From the NCBI GenBank assembly GCA_024220505.1, contig JAKZZE010000013.1:1178001-1242000 (forward strand): a stretch of 64,000 bases of DNA, read 5' to 3'. Origin of the DNA: Rhizopus arrhizus. Taxonomy: Eukaryota; Mucoromycota; Mucoromycetes; Mucorales; Rhizopodaceae. The notes under the pieces are model-generated. The model was not told the origin of the DNA and ran no database searches. It was given only the letters and a program-made list of their open reading frames with translations. The position numbers and the translations under genes were made by a program. Below, piece by piece: positions 49,052 through 60,637 of this stretch (position 1 is its first letter; every line of letters starts with the position of its first letter).

Positions 49052-52000
49052 TGTTTTTTTTTTTTATATATATTATTTATATGAAAAAAGAAGGGGTCTA
49101 TTTATATTAAAATAAAGTATACAAGAAGGGAGAAGGTATTGTTACATCGTCAAATACCACATGCTATACACAAGCTGACTACTTGAAAGCAAAAGGATCA
49201 AAGTGAGGATGTTTACAACCAAAAATGGTTATTTTCACATACAGGTTTTTGAAAATAAATAAATTTGCAAATCGAGATTTTTATTATTTTTCCTGTTTGC
49301 TCGCTGAGTTTTAATGGCTCCGTATTTGTCCCAATCTTGTGTATATTGATTTTCAAGTCATTGTTGTTACTTGTAAATCCTGTGTGTGTCAAGCAAAGGA
49401 TAGTAACTGGTAGTTATTTCTATAAGCATATGAGTCCTGACATAGCTAACCCTAATCAATCTATTTATTCATTCAGACCATGCTTTTTATTTACTCTGGT
49501 TATCAGCCTATTTTTTTTAGGGATTGCAATAAGCTGATAATAACTGTGGCATGATCGATTATGTTCATGTTGACAGAATTAGAAGATGATGGTGTAAGTA
49601 CTATACTTGTTTCTGGTCTACCATACAGGGCACTTACTATAGACTGGAAGCATTTTATTCTTTCGTCATCATTAGTTGCTAATGATAGAATTGAATTTTG
49701 AATGGTTATTGATACATCTACGTTTTGTAAATGAAACCAAATAGATAGATCTCATTCAATTTGTATGAGACTTCATGGACAATAAGAAAAGAGGACAACT
49801 AAGATGATACACCAAGTAAGTGCATATGTATACGCTTTAAATGAATTTGGCTATAGAATAAGTAATTCGTGAGATCTATGGACCATAAACTACAAAAACT
49901 GTCTTGGAAAAGAGGACGTTGCTTAGTATGCTTATACTACCTTTTGAAGCTATGTAGTTCATGTTAAGCTTTGACTACCATTGAATCTCTCATCCACAAA
50001 AGCTATTCTTGATATAAGACAAAAAAAAAGAAAGACATGAATTGAATAAGCGGTGACGGGTTTATTAGGTGTACTTGTCACAGGAGAAAGCTTATTTAAA
50101 GGCCTGTACCAGTTTATGATATGTAAAGACCGTTTTTAAAAGAGAGAATATCACTATAGCAAGATGTAATAGATTAAAGGCTGTATCGGAGCAGACATGA
50201 TAAATAAAGAACAACCGCGAGAGACAGATGAGCTTCCAACCAAGAAGTAAATGTATAAAGCAAAATGTTATTGACGTCTTTAGGACGCCTCAATCTCATA
50301 TCGCTTCCCCTGCTCAAGTTACGCGGCGAATTTGCCCACCTGGAATGGCACGGAATGTTATCCCATATAGCCTGTTTCGGGTCTAATGGGTCCACTAAGC
50401 CAAGAAGCAACAATTCGGTCAGCCTTAAGCTACAGCGTGAATACTGCAAACTGTTTGCTACTTGAACTGTTTACTTACCTAATGCTTCAAGGTACCAGAC
50501 TATCAGGCCAAGAGCTCTTGATGTAAAAAAGATATTTTAAGAGAAGAGGCAAGACAAACCATTTTTGCAGTACATATTTACAAGAGAGAAAGAGAAAGAG
50601 AGAGAACAAGAACACACCAAAATGCACAGCTTTTGTTTTGCAGTACCAATAGAGCAAGCAGATAAAGTATCAAAAAAGTCAGCGTCATGAATCATAAAAG
50701 AGATCAAGAAAGACCATGAAAGTAGTAGCAAAAATAGAGAACCATTTGATATAAAGATGCTTTTACCATTCATTTTAGAGAAGAGAAGTAGTGAAGGAAA
50801 GAAAAGAAAAAGAAAAGCTTGACAACAAAAAGCTGCTTTAAATACTTTTTTTTTTTGTTGTTACTCAATGAGTCCCCCATCTTTTTTTTTTTTTCTTTTT
50901 TTGTTTACTCATTAACAATTCCAAGTCCCGTTTACCCACGAAAGAAGCAGTCATTAAGAAAATGAGGCCCCATCCTTTGATTTGCTCATCTCTTTCACAT
51001 GAAGTTGTCATGATTTCAAACAGCCACAGTCAATCAATCAACCAGGCTGTATTCCTTGCTATTACTCCCCCTTTTGCAACACAAAGCCATTTATCATTTC
51101 ATGCAAACAGCTTCATGAGACTTTTGTGGCATTTACTTTTATAAAAGATAGTAAAAGTAAGAGAGAGAAAGAACAAAATAAAATAAAGGATCGATCTCTG
51201 TGTGTAATTTGCTATGTAAAAAAAAAAAAAAAAAGTTTTTTCTTTTTAAAGAAAATAAACAAAGTAATCGGTTAATATAGTCTTGAAGGCTATTTGATTA
51301 GTATTGACAATCATTCTATTAGCATCGACGCTCTTGATATACAACAATAAACTTTATATATAAAAAAAAAAAAAAAGTAAACTTTGTATAGTTTATTGTT
51401 TAGCAAGCTTTACACAAAATGGGATTTCTTGTGTCACCTTCTTGAAACTAAATGAAAAGGAAAAGGAAACAAAAACAGAAGCAAAAAATTAGGTAGACTT
51501 TACCCCTTTTGCTTATATTTAACAACTCCTGTGATGATTCTATCGAAGAATATGACATGATTTTAAAAGAATAAAATAAAGCTAGGTTATCTATAAGAAA
51601 GGATCCAAAGTTCTTTTAAAAGCATACAGCACAAAAAGATATACTGTTCAAATATCCTAATGGACACTGATGACGTCAGTCTTTACTCTCTACTCTTTAC
51701 AACTACCTTATCGAGTACTAGGTGAGAATTCATCTTAATTCGTGCATCATATTGCCTTTTGAAGTATTACGGATGGTTTGAAGCAAAACGTAGATGATCA
51801 AAAGGTAAGATGACTATTTATTCATTAACAATAAGCAAAAGAAAAAATGGTAGAAAAGCTTACTGTCCAAGGTAACCAACAAGGTCAATAAATAATGTTT
51901 TTTTTTTGTGAGCAAAGCAGTATATTGAATAATTCTCATCTTGTTTTCGACTATTATTTTCCTAATCTACATATAATAGTATCTCACTGGGGATTTAGTG

Positions 52001-53641
52001 TGTATGCTTTATGAATATTTATTAAAGAATGGAAATGGGTTGCTTTATTACTCTGGTGAGAAGTATAGGCCTGTCTTGTTTTGAAAAGCAATCCATTTGA
52101 ATCATGTACGTCACAACTTGGTAGCCATCTTTTGAAGGTGGATGGCTGTTTCAGATCCATGATTAGTATACAATCGTTTGATCTTTCTCATATATAACAT
52201 AAAAAAAAATTTTTTTTTTGAGTGTTACTAAGCTATGCTTAGCAACCTTTGTTCTTGTTTACAGAGTCTATCTAGTATAAAGGGGTAAGTGAATGAGAAG
52301 ATGTGATAAAAAAAAAGGATACTTAGATTACATAAAGTCATACTTCTCATAGGAATAAAAGAGCCCCAAAAAAGATTGATAACTATCTTTCTCTCTGTCT
52401 CTATTTGTTAGGAAAGGTCTATACTATTTTTTGTCAAACAATTGCTTTATTTTTTATTTTATTTCTCCTATTTGACTTTTTTTTCCATTCATCACAATCA
52501 AGAAAAAGGTTGCTTTCTTTTATATTTTATATCCCAGAGACGTTGCTCATTCCTTTGAAATGAAGGCAACCAATGTTTGCTTCTTTTTTTAGAGCTCTTG
52601 TTTTTTTTCTCTACTTGCACTCAAAAAACCTACAACTTGACACGATCATCATAGAAATATTTGCTTTTATACTGTTAGCTGCTAAAGTCATTGCAGCTTG
52701 ACTATGATGAATTTTGCTTCTCTTTATCTTCTTTGGTATGCATCTTCTTTCTTTTTTCACTTTTCCTTTGTTTTCCTTTTTTGTAAAATGAATGATAAAG
52801 ATGACACAGATATCACTCATCTTTGTAATAACATCAGCAACCTATCCAAAAGCCCTTTATACTGTAATTAGGTACATGAGCTGTGATTTGAGCCATAATC
52901 AACGGATGTTAAAGAGCATGAGGGCAATAGAGCCTTTTTTTTTTTTTTTTTTTTTCAGTCATAGGATAAGATACTATTGTGGACAGATGAGCCCTTCACT
53001 TGCTTTAGACAAGTAACAAAAAGGTTAATAGCTATTAGTATCTTTTTTTAAAAAGCTAAATGCTATTTTAATTGCAGGCTTTTAAACGTAGATTACGCTT
53101 ATATACAAAGCTAGGTGATGCTGTGGCTTCTAGCCTTCTTGTAGATCATAGAAGTGGTGAAAGATAGGAAAGATAGTGAAGCCTATATGTTTACATAAGG
53201 CCAATACACCTATCTTACCTATTATAGTACTTTATACTTCCTTACCATTAAATTACATTTTGCTTTACTATGTAATGATCTTATGGCTGGGACAACCTGA
53301 CTTTTTTTTTTGGCTTTAATGACCCGATTATTTAATACATTGTTCATCATAGCTAGCAATGCTGATACCAATCCTCTTTGCTTATACAAACATAGCTATA
53401 GCATTACAAATCGGGTGTATGCTACTATCTGCTTATTTATATACGAAATAACATTATCTCCATTCTGATCAATGGGATATGCTATCTATTTTGTATGAAG
53501 CATGTATCATCCGCAGTCAATGCATGACTATCGATGTCAATCGATCAATTAGTGCCCTTTGTTTCTATTAAGAGTAGCTGTTGTACTTATTTGGGTGATC
53601 CATTATGTTTTTATAAACCAGTAGTCCTATGCCATCTCGTC

Positions 53642-53686
<45 letters not shown>

Positions 53687-54309
53687 ACGATTCTAACTTG
53701 GCTCATAATAAACTAGTCAATATCCATCTAGACAAAGATAGCCTTCTCGTCGACATGTATTATCATCATCCGCATTGCGGAAAGTGATCATGCTTCATTG
53801 TTTCTTGTTCTTTCTTTCCTTTCCTTTCCTTCTTTCTTTTCATTTTGTTTCTTATAAGCATCATCAGGCTAATCGATGCAAAGCTAATGTACACTTGTAT
53901 AGATTCTATAAGATGAATTCTTTTCTTTTCTTCTTCTACTTCCTCTACTTCCTCTATTTCTTACTTCTGTTTGACTAATCATCATGTCCAGTAAGCATTG
54001 TCAAGTCAATAGCTTGATGGGACAAAGGGAGACATCTTACAAGATGATATGAGTATGATTAGCATCTATATATGTGTACTGGTGCTTACTACATTATCCT
54101 CTTGGTCAATGCAACATGAAGGACCCAAGAGAATACTGTATGATAGCTTACTGTAATGAATAAGAAGAAACTACAGACGTATTAGATGCTAAATGACATG
54201 TAGGTTATCTTGATAGAGTGCAACATTAGTCCAAGGTAAGCATGTTCATTTAGAGCTACTATCCCACTATTGAGCTTACATTAGGAGATATAAGTTTCAT
54301 GACTTTAGG
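49052..54309. other. 5.2 kb stretch without supportable genes
   Basis: AT-rich DNA with many homopolymer runs: poly-A near 51218-51235, 51362-51376 and a 35-40 nt run at about 53646-53683, and poly-T near 50849-50893 and 52936-52956. Positions 50270-50460 are richer in GC and open on both strands (66 and 91 codons), suggesting a decayed coding fragment, but no family is recognisable. The right end borders the large inverted repeat. Because the other arm leaves the window, part of this stretch may itself belong to the repeat. Confidence 0.5.
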
Positions 54310-56561
54310 ACCAGGTATAAAAAAAAAAAAAAAAAAAAAAAAAGACCCAATAGAATGGCAGCGATCGTTAAATAGAGGAATCTGTGGAAGCTAGTTATCC
54401 AATGGGCATATCCAAACTTTCAAAGGTAGAGCAAAGTCAAGACTATTGTCTAATATTAATTCTTTGATCTTCTCTTTTATGCTTTGCAAAGTGTTCCAAG
54501 TCAACAGACTGTATAAAATAAATAGATTAGAAACATTAGACAAGATAAAAGAATTTACATGCATATGATTTGATACCCTACATGGATTATTCATTGCAGG
54601 TCAAGTTAGACAAGATAATTACAAGAACAAGGCAGCACCTTGGTATCTTGTTTCAAGTCATGATCATAGCAAGAACAACTCGTTAAAGATGATCAGAAGC
54701 AGCATGAAGCGATTATGGGATTACATTTCTGTATTAAAGTGTTAGTATATTTACACTGGTGTTTCATAATGTAAATAAAAAGCTTACCCCACAAGAGTAT
54801 CATCAGCAATATATATATACTTGCATCTTTTTTTCTCCTTTCTCTTCCTTCAAGAAAAAAAAAAGAATCAGTGGAATGGATGGTCCAACAGTTACGAAAG
54901 AATTCTGTTCACTGAAGGCTATTCACTGTCTGCGTTGAAACGATCAGCAGAAGATCCCTCTATTCCGGAGAAGATACTCCTTTCCGTATACAGACGCACA
55001 TGGTCATGGCTGTATCGGATTCACATTTCAAGAGGCTGAGCTTACGTGAGCCAACAGATCATCAGTCCATTCTGATAACCCACAAGAGAATTATTTTTTT
55101 TCTTTTTAGAAAATGAAGAGAAAAAAAGAACCAAAGCATATCAAAGAGGGACTATTACAGAAAAAGGAAAGAATGTTTGAGTGTACAAAGAAGGTCATAA
55201 CAGAGACAGAAGCAGAGGCAGAAGCATTTCTTGAGCTATTATGATAGATGTTAATAAAAAGAGTTCAGATGCTATAAAGTAAGCTACCATTTGAAACTTG
55301 AATGAATACAAGGCTAGAACACGATCCTTGAATGTTTGATAGTGCTGTGAACGATATACGTTTGTGGATATGATATAGAAAAGTTAAAGAAGGGAAAGGA
55401 AGCCAATAACGATGAATATAGACTTGGAGTATCAGCCAAATTAGATAAATAATAGATTTGCATGTTCAGTAGCTGACTGTAACCAATGCGATTAACACAC
55501 AAAAGAAAGACGATGATAGAACAGGCTTGTAGGCTCCTTTTTCTTGCACAAACCAAAAGTAGAGAGAGAATAGCCAGATGTAGAGCATGGTTTGTACCAA
55601 AGAATACTTGGGATGATGATATTAATAAGCCATAACTTGAGAAAGTGAATAAGATGTGAAAAAAAAAGGAAAATAAAAAAAAGAGGGGATTTTTTTTATT
55701 CAAAATTTAGAAAGAGTATTTGTAGAAAATTGGGGGCTTGATAATGTATGCGTTCCTAACTGTGTTTGTTTACCACTCTTTTACACAAAGCTTCCCCTTT
55801 TTATCCACTTTGATGCTTTTTTTAAACATTCTTTTACTTTTATAATATCAATTCAAAGGAAACCTATTCGCCATCATCATTTTGAAGTCATAAAACATAT
55901 ATCATTGTATATTAAAAGTCCTCTCTTGTTTGTTTTGAACAGATCCTTATGGATGACAGTGAACCAATAGGACAAAAAAATTGCATACGGTATTTATTTC
56001 CTATTTCATGTGAAATCTCTTTTTCATATCAACTTTATTTTTATACCTAACCTTACGAATCCTAAAAAGAGTGGGTTTCCTTTGATATGCATCTAGTATT
56101 TTTTAAAAGAGTGATGAGTGTCATCATCTCCCTTATAGGAATTGAAACCAAGTGGGTTTAAGTAAAAGCGTTATCATGCAATATATAAACAAATATTGAA
56201 AAGCATGGTGCTTAAATGGCAACTGATTGAAAGACCAACTTTCAAGGAAGTAGACTAATGATGTTTATGTTTGTTGTATACACAACATAATGTACTCTAG
56301 ATATAAGATTCTATCATAGTTGTATTTATTGTTACTCAATAAACCAGCTGTCAAAAAGTATAAATACGTGTAGTTTTTTAATAAAGAGAATCGACAGAAC
56401 TTATTATTCTGAAGATTATTGATAGCAGCTTCGTCTGAGCATTTATAGTCTTTTTGTATTGAATATCACAACGTCGTGCATTTAGCAAGTGTGTTATGCA
56501 ACTGATGCTCACGAACAAGGAATTTAAAAACAGCTTTTTGTTTTTGGGCAATTATACGCGT

Positions 56562-56562
56562 A

Positions 56563-56594
<32 letters not shown>

Positions 56595-56618
56595 ATTCCT
56601 ATTTAACTAATTTGTTTC
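56562..56618 (+). repeat. Direct repeat, copy 1 (within left arm)
   Basis: The word ACCTC, a T-rich run, then ATTCCTATTTAACTAATTTG continuing to TTTC. It recurs at 57269-57311. The 650 bp between the copies may be an insertion, or the repeat may come from a local duplication. Confidence 0.8.
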
Positions 56619-57268
56619 TGTTAAGGATATATAAGACTATAGTCACTTTATTTTAGTAAAAGGAATCAGATATGATCCTGAATAATATATTGACATAACT
56701 TGGAATCATTTATAACATTATTCCCAACACAGATCAATAAAATACTTTGATTAGATTTTTATATTAAGCTTTATTCATATTAACTTCACATAGTCAAATA
56801 AGATGACATGGTTGTAATATAGTTTATTGATAATATGAGCATGTTGAATAAGGAATGACAATTACTTACCGGATCATCATTAGTCATGAAAACATTTATC
56901 CTGACTGAGATATTATTATTAGCAATGATATCCAATCACGGAACTAAAGTTCTTTATATTCATCCGTACCGTCTCCTTAAATAGTCCTATGTCCAGAGTT
57001 ATCTGAACCCATCCCAATAGCATAATTGACAATACAAGCTAGGAACAGGTTAAAAGAATGATTAGAAATAGTAATCAAGTTGATTATAAATCTGTCCTAA
57101 TTCTTTATCCGTATCATGTCTATAAATACTCTCACTTTTTACATGTAGAATTTATTTTTTCAATCTGAACAGTTATCTTAACTTAATAAAGAGGTACCAA
57201 GTTCTAACAGTATTTCTTTATCTTTGATTGCTATATTACATTTTACCTAAAACTCCCCTTTCCTAAAC

Positions 57269-57311
57269 ACCTCTTTTTCTTTTTTTTATTCCTATTTAAC
57301 TAATTTGTTTC
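57269..57311 (+). repeat. Direct repeat, copy 2 (within left arm)
   Basis: Second copy of the ACCTC-T-run-ATTCCTATTTAAC word, shorter in its T run. It lies just before the ORF at 57337, so the word probably belongs to that ORF's leader. Inverted counterparts are at about 60999-61041 and 61692-61748 in the right arm. Confidence 0.8.
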
Positions 57312-57336
57312 ACTTGATTAACATGGATACTGAATA

Positions 57337-57612
57337 GATTTTTCACTTCCCTCAAATGGCAACGACCAAGACGATCAAAAGGAGAATAACGAAAACTACT
57401 ACAATCTTTTCACTACAACGTTACCTTCACGACCAGGTTATGATGTATTTAGCAAGGAAATGTTACGTGCGGATGAAATCAAGGACATTGTCATCAAATC
57501 CCTCGTTAGAAACGGCATATCGGGCGATGCCTACACTCTGGGACCAACTGAACAGAGAGATGGCCGACGCATCGATATGCTTTATCTGCCTCCGGAAAAA
57601 TTTAAATATTGA
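57337..57612 (+). pseudogene. Truncated copy of repetitive hypothetical protein (left arm)
   Basis: The coding-like frame contains PSRPGYDVFSKEMLRADEIK, then DIVIKSLVRNGISGDAYTLG and GRRIDMLYLPPEKFK. It resembles a protein repeated many times in Mucoromycota genomes, in which a GRxID...GPVIVE pattern suggests a PD-(D/E)XK-type nuclease fold; that link is from memory and weak. The frame has no ATG before 57460 and may need an upstream exon (an AG acceptor lies at 57335-57336). It stops after KFKY because about 240 bp present in the right-arm copy are missing here. A longer overlapping frame starting MATTKTIKRR is judged a shadow. Confidence 0.5.
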
Positions 57613-57841
57613 GATCTGCTTTTCCGATGACCCCACCGAGCCAATGTTCATTTGCGAACTAAGAATAAACCAAAATCCGATCAAATTTTAGACATATGTC
57701 AGCAAAGACGTGATTTCGTCTCAGGCTGAACATGAAATACTTGAAAACAAGATTCTCCTCAGTAAAGCTCACAAAAAGAAAACATCTGATATATATATAT
57801 ATATGTTAATATTTATAATCTTGTGTCTTTTATACAGCAAC

Positions 57842-59242
57842 ATGGTTCTTTCCGATAAAGAATTTTTAGCTCCTAATAAGGCAATTTTACACACAAAACC
57901 AAAAAAACTCTCATGGGTGAATGTTGTTCATGCTGGCCACCAGAAGACCTCTAGTTTTATTGCAATGTCGACCAATAACTCCACTATCCAATCGCATGGT
58001 GTCGGGATTGGACAACCTGATACTAACGCAGAAATGAGTCCTTCAAACCTCAACGCGCAAGCCACCCGTCCCTTTCTAAAAGGTTCTGTCCCTAATTCCA
58101 TCTTTGTGGACATTACAACTGTTAAGGATAAGAAGATATTTTTAACTGAACTTACAGCGTTCTGTCAGGGCAATGAGCATCTTTGGGCAGTCTCAGACCA
58201 GATCCGTCGAGAGTATCAACGTTTGTATGCTGAGATCACCGTTTCCCCGACGATGTATGAGCGATTATGTACGGAGAGTCTTCAACTCCCTTCTTTTACT
58301 GACAGTTTTCATACATTTCCGTCTCTTTCACCAAGCGCCGAATTGTTGAAAGTTACCTTGGTAGGTCTTCCTCATCAATATGGTCGTCGCGACGGAGGAC
58401 TTGCTCAACTTCATTCTGACATGCAACGTAACTTATCGTCTTTCGGCCATATTATAGACAGTGGTACGATTAGAGGAACCTCTGGAATTTATTCAGGAAA
58501 AGGTTATGTTGTCTTGGAAAAGTTCCCTGAATCCGATCAGCAACGCGCTGAGACTCCTCGCCCAGAACTTCAACACAATGTACATTGGGTTTATCAACCT
58601 CTTGCTTATTCGACCTCGGCTACATCAGCTTCTCTTCTTGATGATGTGTCCATCAATGTTCACGCCACCTGGTCATCCATGAAACCCTACTGTCGCTACT
58701 GTCATGGCGATCACCCTTTGAAAGATTGTCGAGTTCGACAGCAAGCCACTATCTGCTATTGGTGTAACGAATCCGGCCATATCGCTAAATATTGTGATAG
58801 AAAGAATGTATATGGAGCCTCGGGCGCTCCCAATAAGAAAACCCGTAAAACACCCGTTGCATCGGCTACTGAGAAATCTCTTATCAGCTCTACTGATTCA
58901 GTTACTTCTCTTGATAAGAATTTAGCCGTGTCTGATAAGGTTAATGTAGAGACCACTTTACCTCTAGATGTAACACCTACTACAGTGCAAGAGGTTTCAG
59001 GTAGTCTTACTGCTCTTAAGCAGCCTGGTAGTGAGAAGTCAAAGTACGCCCAGTTTCTTCGCTCAGCTACTAATAAGATGCTGACATCTGAAGATTCCAC
59101 CTATACGAATAACAGCACAATTCCTGTTGTTCCAGCTGTTAAAGTCTGTCCACACTGTAAGAAAGAAGGTCATGTTCGTAAACAACATCGTGATTGTGAA
59201 TTCTACGTACCCCATCAAACGAAACTTTTACACAGCAAATGA
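57842..59242 (+). CDS. LINE-type retrotransposon ORF1 (CCHC Gag-like)
   Basis: About 466 residues starting MVLSDKEFLAPNK just after an AG acceptor-like site. Upstream codons in the same frame (57710 on) form an isoleucine-rich stretch from a TA repeat and look non-coding. Centre: LLKVTLVGLPHQYGRRDGG and YSGKGYVVLEKFP, an RRM-like or ORF1-like module. Three zinc knuckles follow: CRYCHGDHPLKDC (near residue 284), CYWCNESGHIAKYC (near 305) and CPHCKKEGHVRKQHRDC (near 436). Such proteins coat LINE RNA. No endonuclease or reverse-transcriptase frame follows, so the element cannot be autonomous. The frame itself is intact. It lies in the spacer of the giant palindrome. Confidence 0.7.
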   Translation: MVLSDKEFLAPNKAILHTKPKKLSWVNVVHAGHQKTSSFIAMSTNNSTIQSHGVGIGQPDTNAEMSPSNLNAQATRPFLKGSVPNSIFVDITTVKDKKIFLTELTAFCQGNEHLWAVSDQIRREYQRLYAEITVSPTMYERLCTESLQLPSFTDSFHTFPSLSPSAELLKVTLVGLPHQYGRRDGGLAQLHSDMQRNLSSFGHIIDSGTIRGTSGIYSGKGYVVLEKFPESDQQRAETPRPELQHNVHWVYQPLAYSTSATSASLLDDVSINVHATWSSMKPYCRYCHGDHPLKDCRVRQQATICYWCNESGHIAKYCDRKNVYGASGAPNKKTRKTPVASATEKSLISSTDSVTSLDKNLAVSDKVNVETTLPLDVTPTTVQEVSGSLTALKQPGSEKSKYAQFLRSATNKMLTSEDSTYTNNSTIPVVPAVKVCPHCKKEGHVRKQHRDCEFYVPHQTKLLHSK

Positions 59243-59283
59243 ACAGCATATCATACAGTTTTTAAGTACTTGCTTCCTCCCTT

Positions 59284-60256
59284 ATGATCCGAATAATGAT
59301 GAAGTTTATGAACAAAAAAGCCTTGCAAACGGCGATATATTCTCAATATTATGACAATATACTGGTATATTCAATGACAAGAGTGTCACATCGTTTGGAA
59401 ACTGGTGTTCATCCAAAAAATTTGATTTTTTTGATTTGCAAGTCCAAAAGAAAACGCATTGTCAATAACTCCATGATCTCTGTCAGATCATTATATGTGT
59501 TAAAAAAAGACTACTTTGGTAAGATAAGACAAATGTTTGATAAGAAAATCCAAGGGATTAATTTTCGAGAAAAAAAACTATATAGCCAAAATCGTTGAAA
59601 GATAGTATTCTTGCTGGATGACCACCAAACGGAGATTCGAACCTTGAAGAAGCAAGGATTTACTGTAATAGGATATGCTAGAAAGTCGAAGAATGATGAA
59701 GATATTGAAACCAGAACCAGATTACTGAATCTCATGTACAAGCGTCTAAAGGAGAGATCACTATTTGATCATGTTTTCGTATCATATACCTCTCAAGCTA
59801 ACGACCAGTTGTCAAAAAGGGATTTAAAACAAACGAGTGAAACATGTAAAGATTTACATGCAGAAGGAAACACTCAGGGTAAGCAAATCAGTGACACATT
59901 GTATATATCCAAATTAATAGATTACTTATTTCGACTATATAGACATGATGAAATTTATAACAAACACTGAGAAAGTCTGTTTAGTCGCATTGGATTATGC
60001 TGGTTTGTCAACAAACAGTAATGATTTGTATGAATTTCTAAAGTAAGTGGATAGTTACGAATCTATATGAAAGCAGAATAACTCATTAACTATTTATTTT
60101 TGAAACAGACAGCATCCAAATCTGGAAATAATAATAATTGATAACATAGCAGCTAAAAACAATGTAGGGACATACAAAAGAAGTGAGTTGTTAAATGAAC
60201 CGGACACTTTAAAAAAGTTTGAATGTAGAAGCAAGCTGGTTCAGCGATCAAAATAA
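59284..60256 (+). pseudogene. Serine-recombinase-like hypothetical gene with one in-frame stop
   Basis: Three exons: 59284-59878, 59943-60042, 60109-60256. Removing introns GTAAGC...TATATAG and GTAAGT...AAACAG keeps one frame, broken only by TGA at 59596-59598. Before it: YDNILVYSMTRVSHRL, KKDYFGKIRQMFDKKIQGIN. After it: GFTVIGYARKSKNDEDIETR, RSLFDHVFVSYTSQA, LSKRDLK, then VCLVALDYAGLSTNSNDLYE and LEIIIIDNIAAKNNVGTYKR. GYARKS and LDYAGLS...DL sit where serine recombinases carry YxRxS and LDRLxRS..DL, but the helix-E arginines are replaced. It looks like an uncharacterised family repeated in Mucorales; the recombinase link is inference. The stop could be a real mutation or a sequence error. 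Confidence 0.5.
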
Positions 60257-60314
60257 AAAGTTTATTATTTCCAAAATTTATATGTAATAAAAAATATTTA
60301 TATAGGTTTTTTTT

Positions 60315-60557
60315 TTATCTATTAGCTTGATTGCTATTCTTATCCCTTTTACAATCTTCCAAAAAAACAGGATATTGATGGTATTTGAAGGATTTATTGT
60401 GGAGGGATTTGAGCGAAATGAACATTGGCTCGGTGGGGTCATCGGAAAAGCAGATCTCAATATTGTCCATGTTGTCAATTAACTTAGATAGTTTAGAGAC
60501 GTTTGACCCATTATAGGGCTGACAGTAGAACATGAAAATTGCTTGTTCTCTATTCAT
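60315..60557 (-). pseudogene. Downstream fragment of repetitive hypothetical protein (right copy)
   Basis: An 80-codon minus frame starting MNREQAIFMFYCQPYNGSN and containing IEICFSDDPTEPMF, ending QANR. A 49-bp part (60416-60464) is duplicated inverted at 57605-57653, right after the truncated left copy. This shows both copies once had the same downstream exon. No clean splice to the upstream ORF at 60638-60973 was found, so the gene may be broken here too. Function unknown. Confidence 0.4.
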
Positions 60558-60637
60558 AAAAAAATTGCATACTCATCTTCAATATCTGTAAAATAAGAAG
60601 AAAGTAAAATGGACACAGAAATTTAATTGGATAACTA

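Larger units (their letters stand above)
54310..57606 (+). repeat. Left arm of giant inverted repeat (at least 3.3 kb)
   Basis: This stretch reappears inverted at 60704-64000. Matching coordinates sum to 118310 over the whole arm (for example 54391 with 63919, 54821 with 63489, 57356 with 60954). The only differences I noticed are lengths of A or T runs. The arm begins no later than the CCAGGTATA(A)n word at 54310; its true outer limit is unknown because the partner arm reaches the last base of the window. It holds AT-rich DNA, a 26-bp word occurring twice, and an ORF near its inner end. Confidence 0.95.

Noticed and set aside
53646..53683. Long poly-A run as a retrotransposon tail
   Set aside because: No element body or target duplication could be tied to it, and such runs are common across this window.
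55314..55703. 129-codon hydrophobic ORF on the minus strand, mirrored on the right
   Set aside because: Composition follows T/A-rich DNA, and a one-base run-length difference breaks the mirrored copy, so there is no sign of selection on it.
57356..57691. 111-codon ORF starting MATTKTIKRR
   Set aside because: Shadow of the frame with family-like residues (PGYDVFSKEMLRADEIK); low-complexity Thr/Lys start.
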